From contig CAJFUB010000031.1 of assembly GCA_904420095.1 (NCBI GenBank), forward strand, positions 80,623-144,622: 64,000 nucleotides of DNA. The letters are read 5' to 3'. A program made the position numbers and the translations under genes. Position 1 is the stretch's first letter; every line of letters starts with the position of its first letter. This stretch comes from an uncultured Clostridia bacterium. Lineage in GTDB: Bacteria; Bacillota; Clostridia; UBA1212; UBA1255. Shown one piece after another: positions 52,666-61,711 of this stretch. A model generated the notes under the pieces. The model had not been told where the DNA came from and searched no databases. It saw only the letters and a program-made list of their open reading frames with translations.

Positions 52666-53703
52666 TTATTTTTTAAATACATAATGCTTCTGCACAAAAT
52701 AGCTTACGCAGAAAAGAGGAAGATCTACAAAGATTTTGCAGACCAGGCCGGGCAACTTCAGAACGTCTTGAATCAGCGTCCCTCCCAGCGAACCGAGCGC
52801 GAGGATCGTCGCCCAAACGATAAAATATTTGAGGAAGGTCCCCTTCGTCATTTTACCAAAAACGACCTTCGCGTTTAAAAAGTAATTTAATATCCCGCTT
52901 GCCGCTCTTGCTGCGGCATACGCTACCGCATAATCCAGATAGCGTGCCAGGATCAGAAATAAAATGTAATCCAGGAGAAACGAGAGCAGGGAGGAACACG
53001 CGAATTTCAGAATTTGAGAGATCACCAGGAAGGAATCCCGGAACGCGTGAAAATGTGAGCCCGCATTATTATCATAGTAAATCGTCTCAATGGGGATTTC
53101 CCGGTACGGAACGCCCCAGCTTTTGATAGACAGCAGCATATTCATTTCGTATTCATAGCGATCGCCTTTCAGCTCCAGCATTTCCTTGAAAAGACGCTCC
53201 GGGATGGCGCGCAGACCTGTTTGGGTATCATAAATCGCAATTCCTGTAACCAGTCGGAACAGGCCTCTCGTAAATCCGTTTCCCAGTCTTGAGCGCAGCG
53301 GGACCTTCTCTCCCGTGTCCCGGAAACGACCTCCAATAATCAAGGCCGGTCCGTCCTGCGTTTCCATGGACGCCTCCGCCGCCTGCGCGACATCCTTGAT
53401 GGCCTCGTAGCTGTGCTGCCCATCGCAGTCGGCGGTGATCGCATAGGCAAATCCGCCGCCCTTCTGATTCAGACGGATCAGCTCTGCAAAACCCGTTCGC
53501 AGCGCCTGACCTTTTCCTTTGTTGCCGTCATGATGAATCACAACGCATCCGCGTTCCTCTGCGGTCTGAAAGCGGGATTCGCATTCGTCCCGGCTTCCGT
53601 CGTCTACCGCAATGACAAAAATCCCATTTTTCCTTAAAATTTCTATAAAAGCAACAAATTTGTCGTCCGGGTTGTAAGCAGGTATGATTACCGCATATTT
53701 CAT
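52666..53703 (-). CDS. GT2 glycosyltransferase fused to GtrA-type membrane domain
   Basis: A 345-residue fusion. Residues 1-225 are a DPM1/GT2 transferase (IIPAYNPDD, AVDDGSRDE, NKGKGQALRTG, ADCDGQH, GGRFRD) that would load a sugar onto polyprenyl phosphate. Residues about 235-345 form a four-helix GtrA domain (FLLDYILFLILARY, FLNAKVVFGK, KHYVFKK), thought to flip the product. Such fusions support surface-glycan glycosylation and could feed the GT-C-like and YfhO proteins in this window (inference). It starts 4 bases after truB, where ribF would be more usual. Confidence 0.9.
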   Translation of the reverse strand: MKYAVIIPAYNPDDKFVAFIEILRKNGIFVIAVDDGSRDECESRFQTAEERGCVVIHHDGNKGKGQALRTGFAELIRLNQKGGGFAYAITADCDGQHSYEAIKDVAQAAEASMETQDGPALIIGGRFRDTGEKVPLRSRLGNGFTRGLFRLVTGIAIYDTQTGLRAIPERLFKEMLELKGDRYEYEMNMLLSIKSWGVPYREIPIETIYYDNNAGSHFHAFRDSFLVISQILKFACSSLLSFLLDYILFLILARYLDYAVAYAAARAASGILNYFLNAKVVFGKMTKGTFLKYFIVWATILALGSLGGTLIQDVLKLPGLVCKIFVDLPLFCVSYFVQKHYVFKK

Positions 53704-53707
53704 AGTC

Positions 53708-54658
53708 TTACTCAAGATGCTGGACCTCCCCGCAGTCAAAAAATTTATCCGGCTTCAGTTCTGCGGCGCTGCTGCCCTGCAGAAGGATGCTCGCCGTGGC
53801 AAGCAGCCGGCTGGCCGGCGTATATAACCGAACCCGAGTGCCGTCCGAAAAAGCGCCGCGGATCCGGCGTTCGGGCGCTTCGATCCGAAGACGCCTGCCG
53901 CTTCGATACAGACGCTCTTCTTGCGCACTCAGTTTGATATATGGATCGTCCCTCAGAAGGAAGTCGATCGAATAAACCGGAACCGTTTGTTCGGTTTCCA
54001 GGCGTTCCAGCGTAACGGATTCGCTGCATTCCATAAAACCGTACGCCGTACGCTCTAATGCCGACATACACGCATGGACACCTAAAAGCTCTCCAATATC
54101 CCGGAACAAGGAACGGATATACGTCCCGCGCGAGCATTTTACATCGATGCAGGCCTTAGGATAGCCCTCGTCCCCTTTCCAGTAATCCAGTACTCCGATC
54201 TCATAAATCGTTACCGTTCTGCTCCGCATTTCCACTTTCTTTCCCTGTCTGGCCAGCTTGTACGCAGGGACGCCCCCAATCTTCACGGCCGCATAATCCG
54301 GCGGAATCTGAACGATATCTCCCAGAAAGGTTTTTACCGCTTCAGAAAGCGTTTCTCGGCTGATTGCCGTAAGCCGTTCGTCGCGGGGATCCAGGATTTG
54401 CTCGATTTTCCCCCAGATATCACACGTATCCGTTCCGATTCCGAACGTGATTTCACCCCGGTACCGTTTCGGCATGTCAAGGAACAAATCGGCGCACCGC
54501 GTTGCTTTTCCCAGGCACACGGGCAATACGCCGGTCGCCTGCGGATCCAGCGTCCCGGCATGTCCGGCTCTTTCCGAAGCGGTCAGTCTGCGTACGCGGG
54601 AAACACAGGTAAAGGAACTGATCCCCGCAGGCTTATAAATATTGATTACCCCATCCAT
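53708..54658 (-). CDS. truB: tRNA pseudouridine(55) synthase
   Basis: Makes the T-loop pseudouridine of tRNAs. Length 316 residues with GVINIYKPAGISSF, the catalytic aspartate in GHAGTLDPQATGVL, YRGEITFG and CSRGTYIRSL, plus a C-terminal PUA-like part. The ATG overlaps the DHH gene by 13 bases. The usual downstream partner ribF is missing; a glycosyltransferase follows. Confidence 0.95.
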   Translation of the reverse strand: MDGVINIYKPAGISSFTCVSRVRRLTASERAGHAGTLDPQATGVLPVCLGKATRCADLFLDMPKRYRGEITFGIGTDTCDIWGKIEQILDPRDERLTAISRETLSEAVKTFLGDIVQIPPDYAAVKIGGVPAYKLARQGKKVEMRSRTVTIYEIGVLDYWKGDEGYPKACIDVKCSRGTYIRSLFRDIGELLGVHACMSALERTAYGFMECSESVTLERLETEQTVPVYSIDFLLRDDPYIKLSAQEERLYRSGRRLRIEAPERRIRGAFSDGTRVRLYTPASRLLATASILLQGSSAAELKPDKFFDCGEVQHLE

Positions 54659-55671
54659 TTCAATATTTCACCAATCAAAATTTTTTTAAATTCAGAAAAC
54701 GGAGCTCCATTTTCTTCTTTATAAAGCAGTCCCGCAGCTCTCTTATGTCCTCCGCCGCCAAACTGTGACGCTACGGCCGCCACGTCGCAATGGTTGTCGG
54801 AGCGAAGACTGATCCGAAACTCCCGCGCGGTTTTCCCGGGCTTGACAAAAATGCCGACGCAGACCTCCTCGATACACCGCAAAAACGAAGCGAAGCTTTC
54901 CAGATCGTCATCCGTCGCTCCCACCGCTTCCATTTCATCCCTAGTGATCTGAAGAAAAGCGACGCGCCCTTTTCCGTAGTATTCGATCTGCCGATAAGCG
55001 GCGGCCTTTAAAGCAACTTCGCTTTTTTTCTGGTTTTCGTAAAGCTCCGAATACTGCCAGGCCATATTTCCTGCGATTCTGATTAGCTCCGCCGCAATCG
55101 CATGCGTTTCAGCAGTAACGCTGGCATATGCAAAGCAGCCCGTATCCGTCAAAATTCCGGCGTAAATGCATTCCGCGATTTCCTTCAGATACGGCGCCTG
55201 TCGATAGTCCTCATACGTCTGGATCAGTTCCCAGATTCCTTCCGCCGCTGCCGCCCATCCGGTGTTGCACACCGTTATCGGGGCGAACGTAGCGTCCGAA
55301 ATATGGTGATCGATCCGAATTTGTCCTTTTGCACGGTAAAAAAGCTCTTTGCGATTTCCCATTCGCTTTTCATCGCTCGTATCCACCGCGATCGCCAAAT
55401 CGTGCTCCGGCAGTTCCGACTCTGCGTCGGGCTGCCATACGGAGAATTGTACGCCTTCCGGAAGTCTGTCGGAGCGATAGAGAAACGACAGATTTCCGGG
55501 AGGCAATTCCTCCGAAAAAATATTGACGGTTTTGCCCTGTCCGCACAAAAAATACGCAAGGCCAAATGCGGAGCCCAGAGAATCGCCGTCAGCGTGTATA
55601 TGCGGAAGCAGCAAAATATGCTCTGCCTCAGATATGGCTTTCCGAACCTGCTTCCAGTCCTGCATCAGCAT
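54646..55671 (-). CDS. DHH-family nanoRNase/pAp phosphatase (NrnA-like)
   Basis: DHH/DHHA1 phosphoesterase of 341 residues resembling NrnA, which degrades 2-5-nucleotide RNA and 3'-phosphoadenosine 5'-phosphate. Metal-site motifs: HIHADGDSLGSAFGL, AVDTSD, RIDHHISD and, in the DHHA1 part, GGGGHKRAAG. The start (ATG with AAGGAA eight bases upstream) is preferred over a GTG one codon earlier. It lies 20 bases after rbfA and overlaps truB, the standard Firmicutes position. Confidence 0.92.
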   Translation of the reverse strand: MLMQDWKQVRKAISEAEHILLLPHIHADGDSLGSAFGLAYFLCGQGKTVNIFSEELPPGNLSFLYRSDRLPEGVQFSVWQPDAESELPEHDLAIAVDTSDEKRMGNRKELFYRAKGQIRIDHHISDATFAPITVCNTGWAAAAEGIWELIQTYEDYRQAPYLKEIAECIYAGILTDTGCFAYASVTAETHAIAAELIRIAGNMAWQYSELYENQKKSEVALKAAAYRQIEYYGKGRVAFLQITRDEMEAVGATDDDLESFASFLRCIEEVCVGIFVKPGKTAREFRISLRSDNHCDVAAVASQFGGGGHKRAAGLLYKEENGAPFSEFKKILIGEILKWMG

Positions 55672-55691
55672 CACCCGTTTTCCTTGTTCCG

Positions 55692-56036
55692 TTACGGATT
55701 CTTTGTCAGCTCATCGATCTTTCTGGCCATATAAGAACCGTATTCGATAGAATCATCCAATACGAACGTCAGCTCCGGGAGCGTCCGTATAATCATTTTC
55801 TGCCCAAGAGCCTTCCTGATAAAGCCGCCCGAGCCGCGCAGAGCTGCGAGCGCCGCTTTTTTTTCTTCCTCGCCAGCGTAAATACTAATATAAACCTTTG
55901 CGTATTTCAAATCCTTTGCAAGTTTTATATTCGTAACGCTCGTTACGGTCGGGATGCGCGGATCCTTGAGATCGTTCCGGAGAATGTCACTCAATGCTCT
56001 GCGCATTTCTCCCGCAATCCGTTCAGTCCTATCCAT
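55692..56036 (-). CDS. rbfA: Ribosome-binding factor A
   Basis: A 114-residue KH-fold protein for late 30S maturation: [44 protein letters not shown] and the C-terminal [20 protein letters not shown]. Its ATG is inside the last codons of infB (8-base overlap) and uses GAGG nine bases upstream. Confidence 0.95.
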   Translation of the reverse strand: MDRTERIAGEMRRALSDILRNDLKDPRIPTVTSVTNIKLAKDLKYAKVYISIYAGEEEKKAALAALRGSGGFIRKALGQKMIIRTLPELTFVLDDSIEYGSYMARKIDELTKNP

Positions 56037-58977
56037 TCCTTTTAACCTCTTCCATCACATAGCATTCTATGGTGTCGCCCTCTTTGATATCATTGAATTT
56101 TTCAAAGGATAGACCGCATTCGAAGCCCTGCTGAACCTCTTTCGCATCGTCTTTAAAACGTTTCAGGGAAGCCAGCTTTCCTTCAAATATGACAATGCCG
56201 TCCCGTACGATCCGCGCCTCCGAATTCCGGACGATTTTTCCGTTTGTGACATACGCGCCGGCGATCGTACCGACTCCGGAAACCTTAAACGTCTGCCGCA
56301 CCTCCGCATGGCCGAGAACGCTTTCCTTGAGCTCCGGCTCCAGCAGGCCCGCCATTGCGGCTTTAATATCGTCGATTGCATCATAGATCACTCGGTAGAG
56401 CCTGATGTCTACGCCTTCCGCCTCCGCATGCTCTGCGACGTTCGCACCGGGCCTGACGTTAAATCCGATAATAATCGCGTTTGATACGGAAGCAAGCTGT
56501 ACGTCCGATTCTGTAATCGCTCCTACGGCTCCGTGTACGATCTTAATGCGGACCTCGTCGGTACTCAGCTTTGCAAGAGACTGTTTTACGGCTTCTACGC
56601 TGCCCACCACGTCGGCCTTGACGATGATGTTCAAATCCTTTACATTCCCCTCCTGAATCTGAGCGAACAGATCATCAAGAGATACTTTGTTATGCGCCTG
56701 CATTGTTTTTTCTCTTTGCTCGTTACGCCTGGTATCGATCAGATGTTTCGCTACGCGTTCATCCTTGACAGCGTAGAACAGCTCGCCCGCTTCCGGAACC
56801 TCGGGAAGTCCTGTAATCTCTACCGGCGTCGACGGCGTCGCTTTTTTGAGGGCGTTCCCTTTGTCATCCGTCATTGTACGGATTCTTCCGAACGTTGTTC
56901 CGGATACGATGGCATCTCCCGGCTTCAGCGTTCCTCTTTGAACAAGGAGCGTTGCGACGGGGCCTTTGTTTTTATCCAGCTTTGCCTCTATGATCGTCCC
57001 CTTGGCCTGCCGTTCCGGACTTGCCTTCAGCTGCAGAATGTCGGCAGACAGAAGAACGGTCTCCAGCAGAAGCTCGATGTTCTCGCCCGTTTTTGCCGAA
57101 ACCGGTACAAACGGCACATCTCCGCCCCAGGCCTCGGCCACGACCTCGTGCTCCGCAAGCTCCTGCATAACTCTGTCAACGTTTGCGCCGGGCTTATCTA
57201 TTTTGTTCACCGCAACCACAATTGATACGTTCGCTGCCTTTGCGTGGTTGATCGCCTCAACGGTCTGCGGCATGACGCCGTCGTCCGCCGCTACGACAAG
57301 GATCGCGACATCCGTTACCTGCGCGCCTCTGGCCCGCATGGCCGTAAACGCCTCGTGGCCCGGCGTATCCAGGAAGGTAATCTTCCGGTCATTGATCCGC
57401 ACCATATAAGCGCCGATGTGCTGGGTGATGCCGCCGGCCTCTCCGGCAGTAACGCTCGTTTTCCGGATCGCGTCCAGAAGCGACGTTTTACCGTGGTCTA
57501 CATGTCCCATAACAACAACCACGGGCGGCCGTTCCACCGCCGTTTCATCGTTTTCCGTGTCATCCTGATCGTCGAACAGAATGTCCTCATCCGTAATCAC
57601 GACCTCCTGCTCCGCAGTGATATTGAACTCGCTTGCGATCAAGGCGGCCGTATCGAAATCGATTACCTGATTCTGGTTTGCCATGACGCCCATCAGCATC
57701 AGCTTTTTGATGACATCCGCCGAGGATTTTTTGATTCTTTCAGCAAAATCCTTGACCGTCATGGATTCCGGCAGCTTTACGTTGGTAAGCACGGAGATGA
57801 CCGGCTGCGTCTTCTGCGACGCCACAAATTCGCGCGCCTTTTTCATGAGGTCCTTCTTCGGCTTCGCGCCCTTCTTCGGAACATTGTGATCCACGTCGTA
57901 AGATACCCTGTATTCGTCGTTATAAATTTCGGACACACCGATCTTTTCGCCTACGAATTTCCTGGCAGACTTATATTTATCTTTTTGTAAGCTCTGCGCG
58001 CTTTTGGCAGTTTCCTTCCGTCCGTCTTTTTTGGAGAACCGATCGGACTCGCGTTCCTGCTGCTTTCCAATCATTTTTCCCGCATAATCGCGCTTTATTT
58101 CCTGTGAAACCGCGGCGGGATCCATGGAAGGAATCAGAGGTGCCGACGCTTTTTTATAGCTTTCGCGCGGCTCCCGCTTCGGAGGAGTCTCTTTGCGTTC
58201 CCGTACCGTCCGCTGCGCGGGTTCCTGTTTTACGGGGATTTCAATCTGCGGAACAGGCTCCTCTTCCAGCTCGATCTCGATGACCTCCGAATATTCATAC
58301 TGTTTAAATACGAATTTTTCTTCCTTTTGCCGCGCCGCAGGCTGTTCCGTTTCAGCGGCTTTCGTCTCCGGCTCCGCTTCCGGCACAGGCTCCGGATCTT
58401 TTGGTTTTCTAACGTCTTCCTTTTTGACGCGTTTTACTCGTCGGACCGTAGGCTCGGAGGGGGCGGCCTTTACCGGCTCCGAGGCTTCCTGCGGCGCAGG
58501 CGCCGCTTTCGGTTCCGGATCCGGTTCCTGTTTTGTTTCCGTCAGATCCGAAGCGTACAGATCCTCTATAGACTCCGTCCTCACCTCATAGCCGGAACGA
58601 AGTCCGGAGCCCGCCTCCCGACTCTGACGTTTTTTAGGCTGAGCGTTTTTGCCCTGCGGTTTCTGCGCCTGCACGCCCGCATCGGAGGAACTGTTGTCTA
58701 CGATGATCCGTCTGACGATCACGCCGGAAGATTTTCCCTGCGTCTGCTGTTCCTTCTGTGCGGCTATTTTTCTGGCCGCCGGATCATCCTGGGAATTTTC
58801 CGTGTTCTTTTCCGAATGGAATCCGGTATGCTCATAAAACCTCTGAAGCTCGTCATCTTCCAATACGCTCATATAGCTTTTGTTCTCAATGCCCATTTCC
58901 TTCAGCATTTCCAATATTCTCTTACTCGTGGATTTGAGCTGTTTTGCAAGCTCGTGTACTCTGATTTTATTATCCAA
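56029..58977 (-). CDS. infB: Translation initiation factor IF-2
   Basis: 982-residue initiation GTPase. An N-terminal IF2N helix bundle ([15 protein letters not shown]) is followed by a long charged linker (residues about 60-400), a second IF2N-like part, the G domain ([27 protein letters not shown]), and C1/C2 domains ending in [10 protein letters not shown] place the start at TTG 58977, where AGGAGG is eight bases upstream and the protein begins at the conserved [12 protein letters not shown]. The longer ATG frame would overlap ylxR extensively without a good site. The TTG overlaps the ylxR stop (TTGGATAA). It overlaps rbfA by 8 bases. Confidence 0.95.
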   Translation of the reverse strand: MDNKIRVHELAKQLKSTSKRILEMLKEMGIENKSYMSVLEDDELQRFYEHTGFHSEKNTENSQDDPAARKIAAQKEQQTQGKSSGVIVRRIIVDNSSSDAGVQAQKPQGKNAQPKKRQSREAGSGLRSGYEVRTESIEDLYASDLTETKQEPDPEPKAAPAPQEASEPVKAAPSEPTVRRVKRVKKEDVRKPKDPEPVPEAEPETKAAETEQPAARQKEEKFVFKQYEYSEVIEIELEEEPVPQIEIPVKQEPAQRTVRERKETPPKREPRESYKKASAPLIPSMDPAAVSQEIKRDYAGKMIGKQQERESDRFSKKDGRKETAKSAQSLQKDKYKSARKFVGEKIGVSEIYNDEYRVSYDVDHNVPKKGAKPKKDLMKKAREFVASQKTQPVISVLTNVKLPESMTVKDFAERIKKSSADVIKKLMLMGVMANQNQVIDFDTAALIASEFNITAEQEVVITDEDILFDDQDDTENDETAVERPPVVVVMGHVDHGKTSLLDAIRKTSVTAGEAGGITQHIGAYMVRINDRKITFLDTPGHEAFTAMRARGAQVTDVAILVVAADDGVMPQTVEAINHAKAANVSIVVAVNKIDKPGANVDRVMQELAEHEVVAEAWGGDVPFVPVSAKTGENIELLLETVLLSADILQLKASPERQAKGTIIEAKLDKNKGPVATLLVQRGTLKPGDAIVSGTTFGRIRTMTDDKGNALKKATPSTPVEITGLPEVPEAGELFYAVKDERVAKHLIDTRRNEQREKTMQAHNKVSLDDLFAQIQEGNVKDLNIIVKADVVGSVEAVKQSLAKLSTDEVRIKIVHGAVGAITESDVQLASVSNAIIIGFNVRPGANVAEHAEAEGVDIRLYRVIYDAIDDIKAAMAGLLEPELKESVLGHAEVRQTFKVSGVGTIAGAYVTNGKIVRNSEARIVRDGIVIFEGKLASLKRFKDDAKEVQQGFECGLSFEKFNDIKEGDTIECYVMEEVKRNG

Positions 58978-59278
58978 CGGCGCCACCTCCTGATTTGCTG
59001 CCATCTGCTTCCGTTCTCTTCTCAAACTGCGTTCTGAGCGCTTCGTAGGTCGCTGCTCCGACTTCCGTTTCAAATTCCCTGCTCAGCTTGTTTCCTTTTA
59101 TCATTTTTTCAAAGCACCCGGCATCTGCGCACACATAAGCGCCTCTTCCGTTCAGTTTTCCGGTAAAATCCAGGGAAATCTGTCCTTCCTTGCTTCTGAC
59201 GATGCGCAGCAGATCTTTTTTGGGCTTTGATTCATAGCACCCGATGCATCTGCGCATCGGAATTTTTTTCTGCTTCAA
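58970..59278 (-). CDS. ylxR: YlxR (RnpM) RNA-binding protein
   Basis: A 102-residue YlxR-family protein, reported as an RNase P modulator. The signature [21 protein letters not shown] and GRGAYVC are clear, with a longer than usual charged C-terminus. It starts at TTG with AGGAAG eight bases upstream, 20 bases after nusA. In most Firmicutes an L7Ae-like gene (ylxQ) follows; here infB starts inside the ylxR stop, so ylxQ is missing. Confidence 0.92.
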   Translation of the reverse strand: MKQKKIPMRRCIGCYESKPKKDLLRIVRSKEGQISLDFTGKLNGRGAYVCADAGCFEKMIKGNKLSREFETEVGAATYEALRTQFEKRTEADGSKSGGGAVG

Positions 59279-59298
59279 ACCGCGTCACTTCCTTACAC

Positions 59299-60462
59299 TC
59301 ACAGCAAATCCGGATCAAACTCGCCGTTCTCATTGTACGGATCGATCGTCGCGTCAGCTTCCTCTGTGTCGTTAAACAGCTCTTCCTCTACGCTGGCGCG
59401 TACCTGCGCTTCGCTCTTGATATCGATTTTCCAGCCCGTCAGCTTTGCCGCGAGCCGGACGTTCTGTCCTTCCCTCCCGATCGCAAGGGACAGCTGACTG
59501 TCCGGCACAATCGCCGTTGCGGATTTATCCTCTTCATTAATAAATACGCGAAGCGCTTTCGCAGGACTCAGGCTGCTCGCAATCAGATCGTCTGCATACG
59601 GGCTCCATTTGATAATGTCGATCCGTTCCCCTCTGAGCTCGTCAACGATCACCTGTACGCGCAGTCCCTTCTGTCCGACGCAGGCTCCGACCGGCTCTAT
59701 ATTTTCGTCTCTGGAGTATACCGAGATCTTCGTTCTGGAGCCCGGTTCCCTGGCAATATTCATGATTTCAACGATTCCGTCGTGAATTTCGGGAACCTCC
59801 AGCTCAAACAGGCGTTTCACGAGATTCGGATGGCTTCTCGAAATCATAACGCACGGTTCCTTGCTTTTATAGCCTTTGTCCTTGACCTCCAGCACGTATG
59901 CCTTGATTCTGTCGTAAACCTTATACTGCTCCGTCTCCACCTGTTCTGCCGGGAGGAGAATCCCCTCAATCTGGCCGAGATCGACGTGGATGATTCGCTC
60001 CTTCTTGCCATCCCTGTTTTCCCGCATTTCAATTCTCTGAATCGTGCCTGTCACGACGTCTTTTTCTTTTGCCCGAAATTGATCGTATACTCTGGTACGT
60101 TCTTCCTCCCGGAGCTTTTGTATGATGATTTGCTTCGCTTTCTGCGCGGCGAGCCGACCGAAATTCTTCGGCGTGATTTCAAATTCCGCGATGTCTCCGA
60201 TTTCAAATTCGGGATCGATCTTTCTGGCTTCCTCAAGGGACAGCTCCGTCGTGTCATTTTCCATTTTTTCTACGACCTCTTTTTGGGCGTAAACCTTGAT
60301 GTCCCCCGTCTCCCGGTTAAATTCAACCCTTGTGTTGCCTTCCGTTTCCGATTTCCCGTAGGATGCGTTCAGGGCCTCTTCAATTGCGGCAATGATGACT
60401 TCGCGGTCAATTCCTTTATCCTTTTCCAGCTCGTCGAGAGCATACAGCAGTTCAGCACTCAT
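59299..60462 (-). CDS. nusA: Transcription termination/antitermination factor NusA
   Basis: NusA of about 387 residues with N-terminal RNA polymerase-binding domain (IDREVIIAAIEEALNASYGK), S1 domain (VTGTIQRIE), and KH1/KH2 domains (GACVGQKGLRVQVIVDELRGERIDIIKW; LAIGREGQNVRLAAKLTGWKIDI). The C-terminal 30 residues are acidic. The ATG at 60462 is 13 bases from GGAGG; another ATG four codons earlier is only one base from it and less likely. Follows rimP by about 20 bases. Confidence 0.95.
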   Translation of the reverse strand: MSAELLYALDELEKDKGIDREVIIAAIEEALNASYGKSETEGNTRVEFNRETGDIKVYAQKEVVEKMENDTTELSLEEARKIDPEFEIGDIAEFEITPKNFGRLAAQKAKQIIIQKLREEERTRVYDQFRAKEKDVVTGTIQRIEMRENRDGKKERIIHVDLGQIEGILLPAEQVETEQYKVYDRIKAYVLEVKDKGYKSKEPCVMISRSHPNLVKRLFELEVPEIHDGIVEIMNIAREPGSRTKISVYSRDENIEPVGACVGQKGLRVQVIVDELRGERIDIIKWSPYADDLIASSLSPAKALRVFINEEDKSATAIVPDSQLSLAIGREGQNVRLAAKLTGWKIDIKSEAQVRASVEEELFNDTEEADATIDPYNENGEFDPDLL

Positions 60463-60484
60463 TGTTTTGTTCATACCTCCATTT

Positions 60485-60946
60485 TTAATTCCAGATAATC
60501 GTTCTTTTGACGAGCGATACGTCCTTTACCGGAAATCGCAGCTCGCTGCCGTTTTCCGTGATGACGATTTCCCCGTTTTCCCGTCCCTTCAGTTTCCCGG
60601 TAAAAATTTTACCGCCGCCGGCAGGCGCGTAAAGATGTACTTCTACGTCTTCTCCCCGGTAACGTTCAAAATCCCGATCCGTTTTGAGCGGCCGGTCGAG
60701 CCCCGGCGAGGAAACCTCGAATATATATTTTCCTTTTATCGAATCGGCTTCATCCAAAAGGTCGTTCAGCGCTTCGCTTACCAGCTGGCAGTCGTCAATC
60801 GTAACGCCTCCCTGCTTATCAATATAAATCCGCAGATACCAGTCTGCGCCTTCCTTGACGTATTCGACCTCAAGCAGTTCGATTCCCGCGTTTAAACCCT
60901 CGATCACGGGCTCCGCAAGCGTTCTGACCGTGTCGGCAATTTTCAT
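60485..60946 (-). CDS. rimP: Ribosome maturation factor RimP
   Basis: A 153-residue 30S maturation factor: VEYVKEGADWYLRIYIDK, DCQLVSEALNDLLDE, YIFEVSSPGLDRPLKT and FTGKLKGRENGEIVI. It is the first gene of the 14-gene minus-strand run that ends with cca. GGAGG precedes the ATG. A leader hairpin lies upstream. Confidence 0.95.
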   Translation of the reverse strand: MKIADTVRTLAEPVIEGLNAGIELLEVEYVKEGADWYLRIYIDKQGGVTIDDCQLVSEALNDLLDEADSIKGKYIFEVSSPGLDRPLKTDRDFERYRGEDVEVHLYAPAGGGKIFTGKLKGRENGEIVITENGSELRFPVKDVSLVKRTIIWN

Positions 60947-60985
60947 ATTCCATCCACCTCCGACGCAAAATATGCCTGTAAAACG

Positions 60986-61009
60986 AAAGAGTGGGAAATC
61001 CCACTCTTT
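60986..61009 (-). promoter_or_regulatory. Leader hairpin of the rimP-nusA-infB run
   Basis: AAAGAGTGGG and CCCACTCTTT arms (10 perfect pairs, 4-base loop) followed by CGTTTT on the minus strand, about 20-45 bases downstream of the expected transcription start and 40 bases before rimP. It resembles a weak terminator inside the leader, hence a candidate attenuator. It could also terminate the upstream HAD transcript. Confidence 0.65.
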
Positions 61010-61036
61010 GCGCTGAAAACACCAGATTGCGGCTCT

Positions 61037-61065
61037 ATTATAAGAAACTTACCCATCGGTGTCAA
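61037..61065 (-). promoter_or_regulatory. Consensus promoter of the rimP run
   Basis: -35 TTGACA, 17-base spacer, -10 TATAAT on the minus strand, a perfect match to the sigma-A consensus. The -35 overlaps the last codons of the upstream HAD gene (stop at 61049). Confidence 0.9.
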
Positions 61066-61711
61066 GTATAATTTTTCGAATTTCTGCCGGCGAGGATGCG
61101 ATTTGGTCCGCGCCCGCTTCCTCCAGTTCCCTTCCCTGCGCGTAGCCGTAAGCGGCCCCTACCGTTTTCAGGCCAAACCGCCGGGCCGCCAGAATGTCAA
61201 ATTTCCGGTCGCCGACCATCACGGCGCTGCGATGGTCTCCCAGCCGGAGGAGCGCCGTACGGAGCACATCTTCTTTTTCTACGTGTTTTCCCTCCAAATC
61301 GCTCCCCTCGATTACGGTAAAATATTCTGTCAGCCGGTACTCGTCAAGGATTTGGCGTACGAAAACGGCGGGCTTTGAAGATGCTACCGCAAGAATTCTG
61401 CCATTATCTTTCAAAGCGGCCAGCAGTTCCGGAACGCCGGGATACATTGTGTTTTCATGGACGCCGAAAACCTCGTACCGTTCCCGGTATTTTTCGACAA
61501 GCCGTCTGCCCTCCGCCTCCGTGCAGCCCGTAAGCTCCCGGAAGGACCAAAGGAGCGGCGGGCCGATAAACCATTCGATTTCCGAGGGCTCCGGCGTGGG
61601 ATAGCCAAGCTTGCGCAGCGCATAGACGGCGCTGCCCGTAATCCCCTCTTTGGGATCCGTAAGCGTGCCATCCAAATCAAAAATAACATAATGGCAGTCG
61701 CGAAACCTCAT
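61049..61711 (-). CDS. HAD-superfamily phosphatase, phosphoglycolate phosphatase-like
   Basis: A 220-residue HAD hydrolase: [12 protein letters not shown] near residue 12, ASSKP (motif II), and [13 protein letters not shown] (motif IV). [14 protein letters not shown] gives the motif III lysine region. Similar to Gph/PpaX-type phosphatases; substrate unknown. Its start overlaps the acyl-CoA synthetase stop by 4 bases (ATGA), so it is in the T-box-controlled unit. The promoter of the next run lies in its 3' end. Confidence 0.87.
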   Translation of the reverse strand: MRFRDCHYVIFDLDGTLTDPKEGITGSAVYALRKLGYPTPEPSEIEWFIGPPLLWSFRELTGCTEAEGRRLVEKYRERYEVFGVHENTMYPGVPELLAALKDNGRILAVASSKPAVFVRQILDEYRLTEYFTVIEGSDLEGKHVEKEDVLRTALLRLGDHRSAVMVGDRKFDILAARRFGLKTVGAAYGYAQGRELEEAGADQIASSPAEIRKIILDTDG

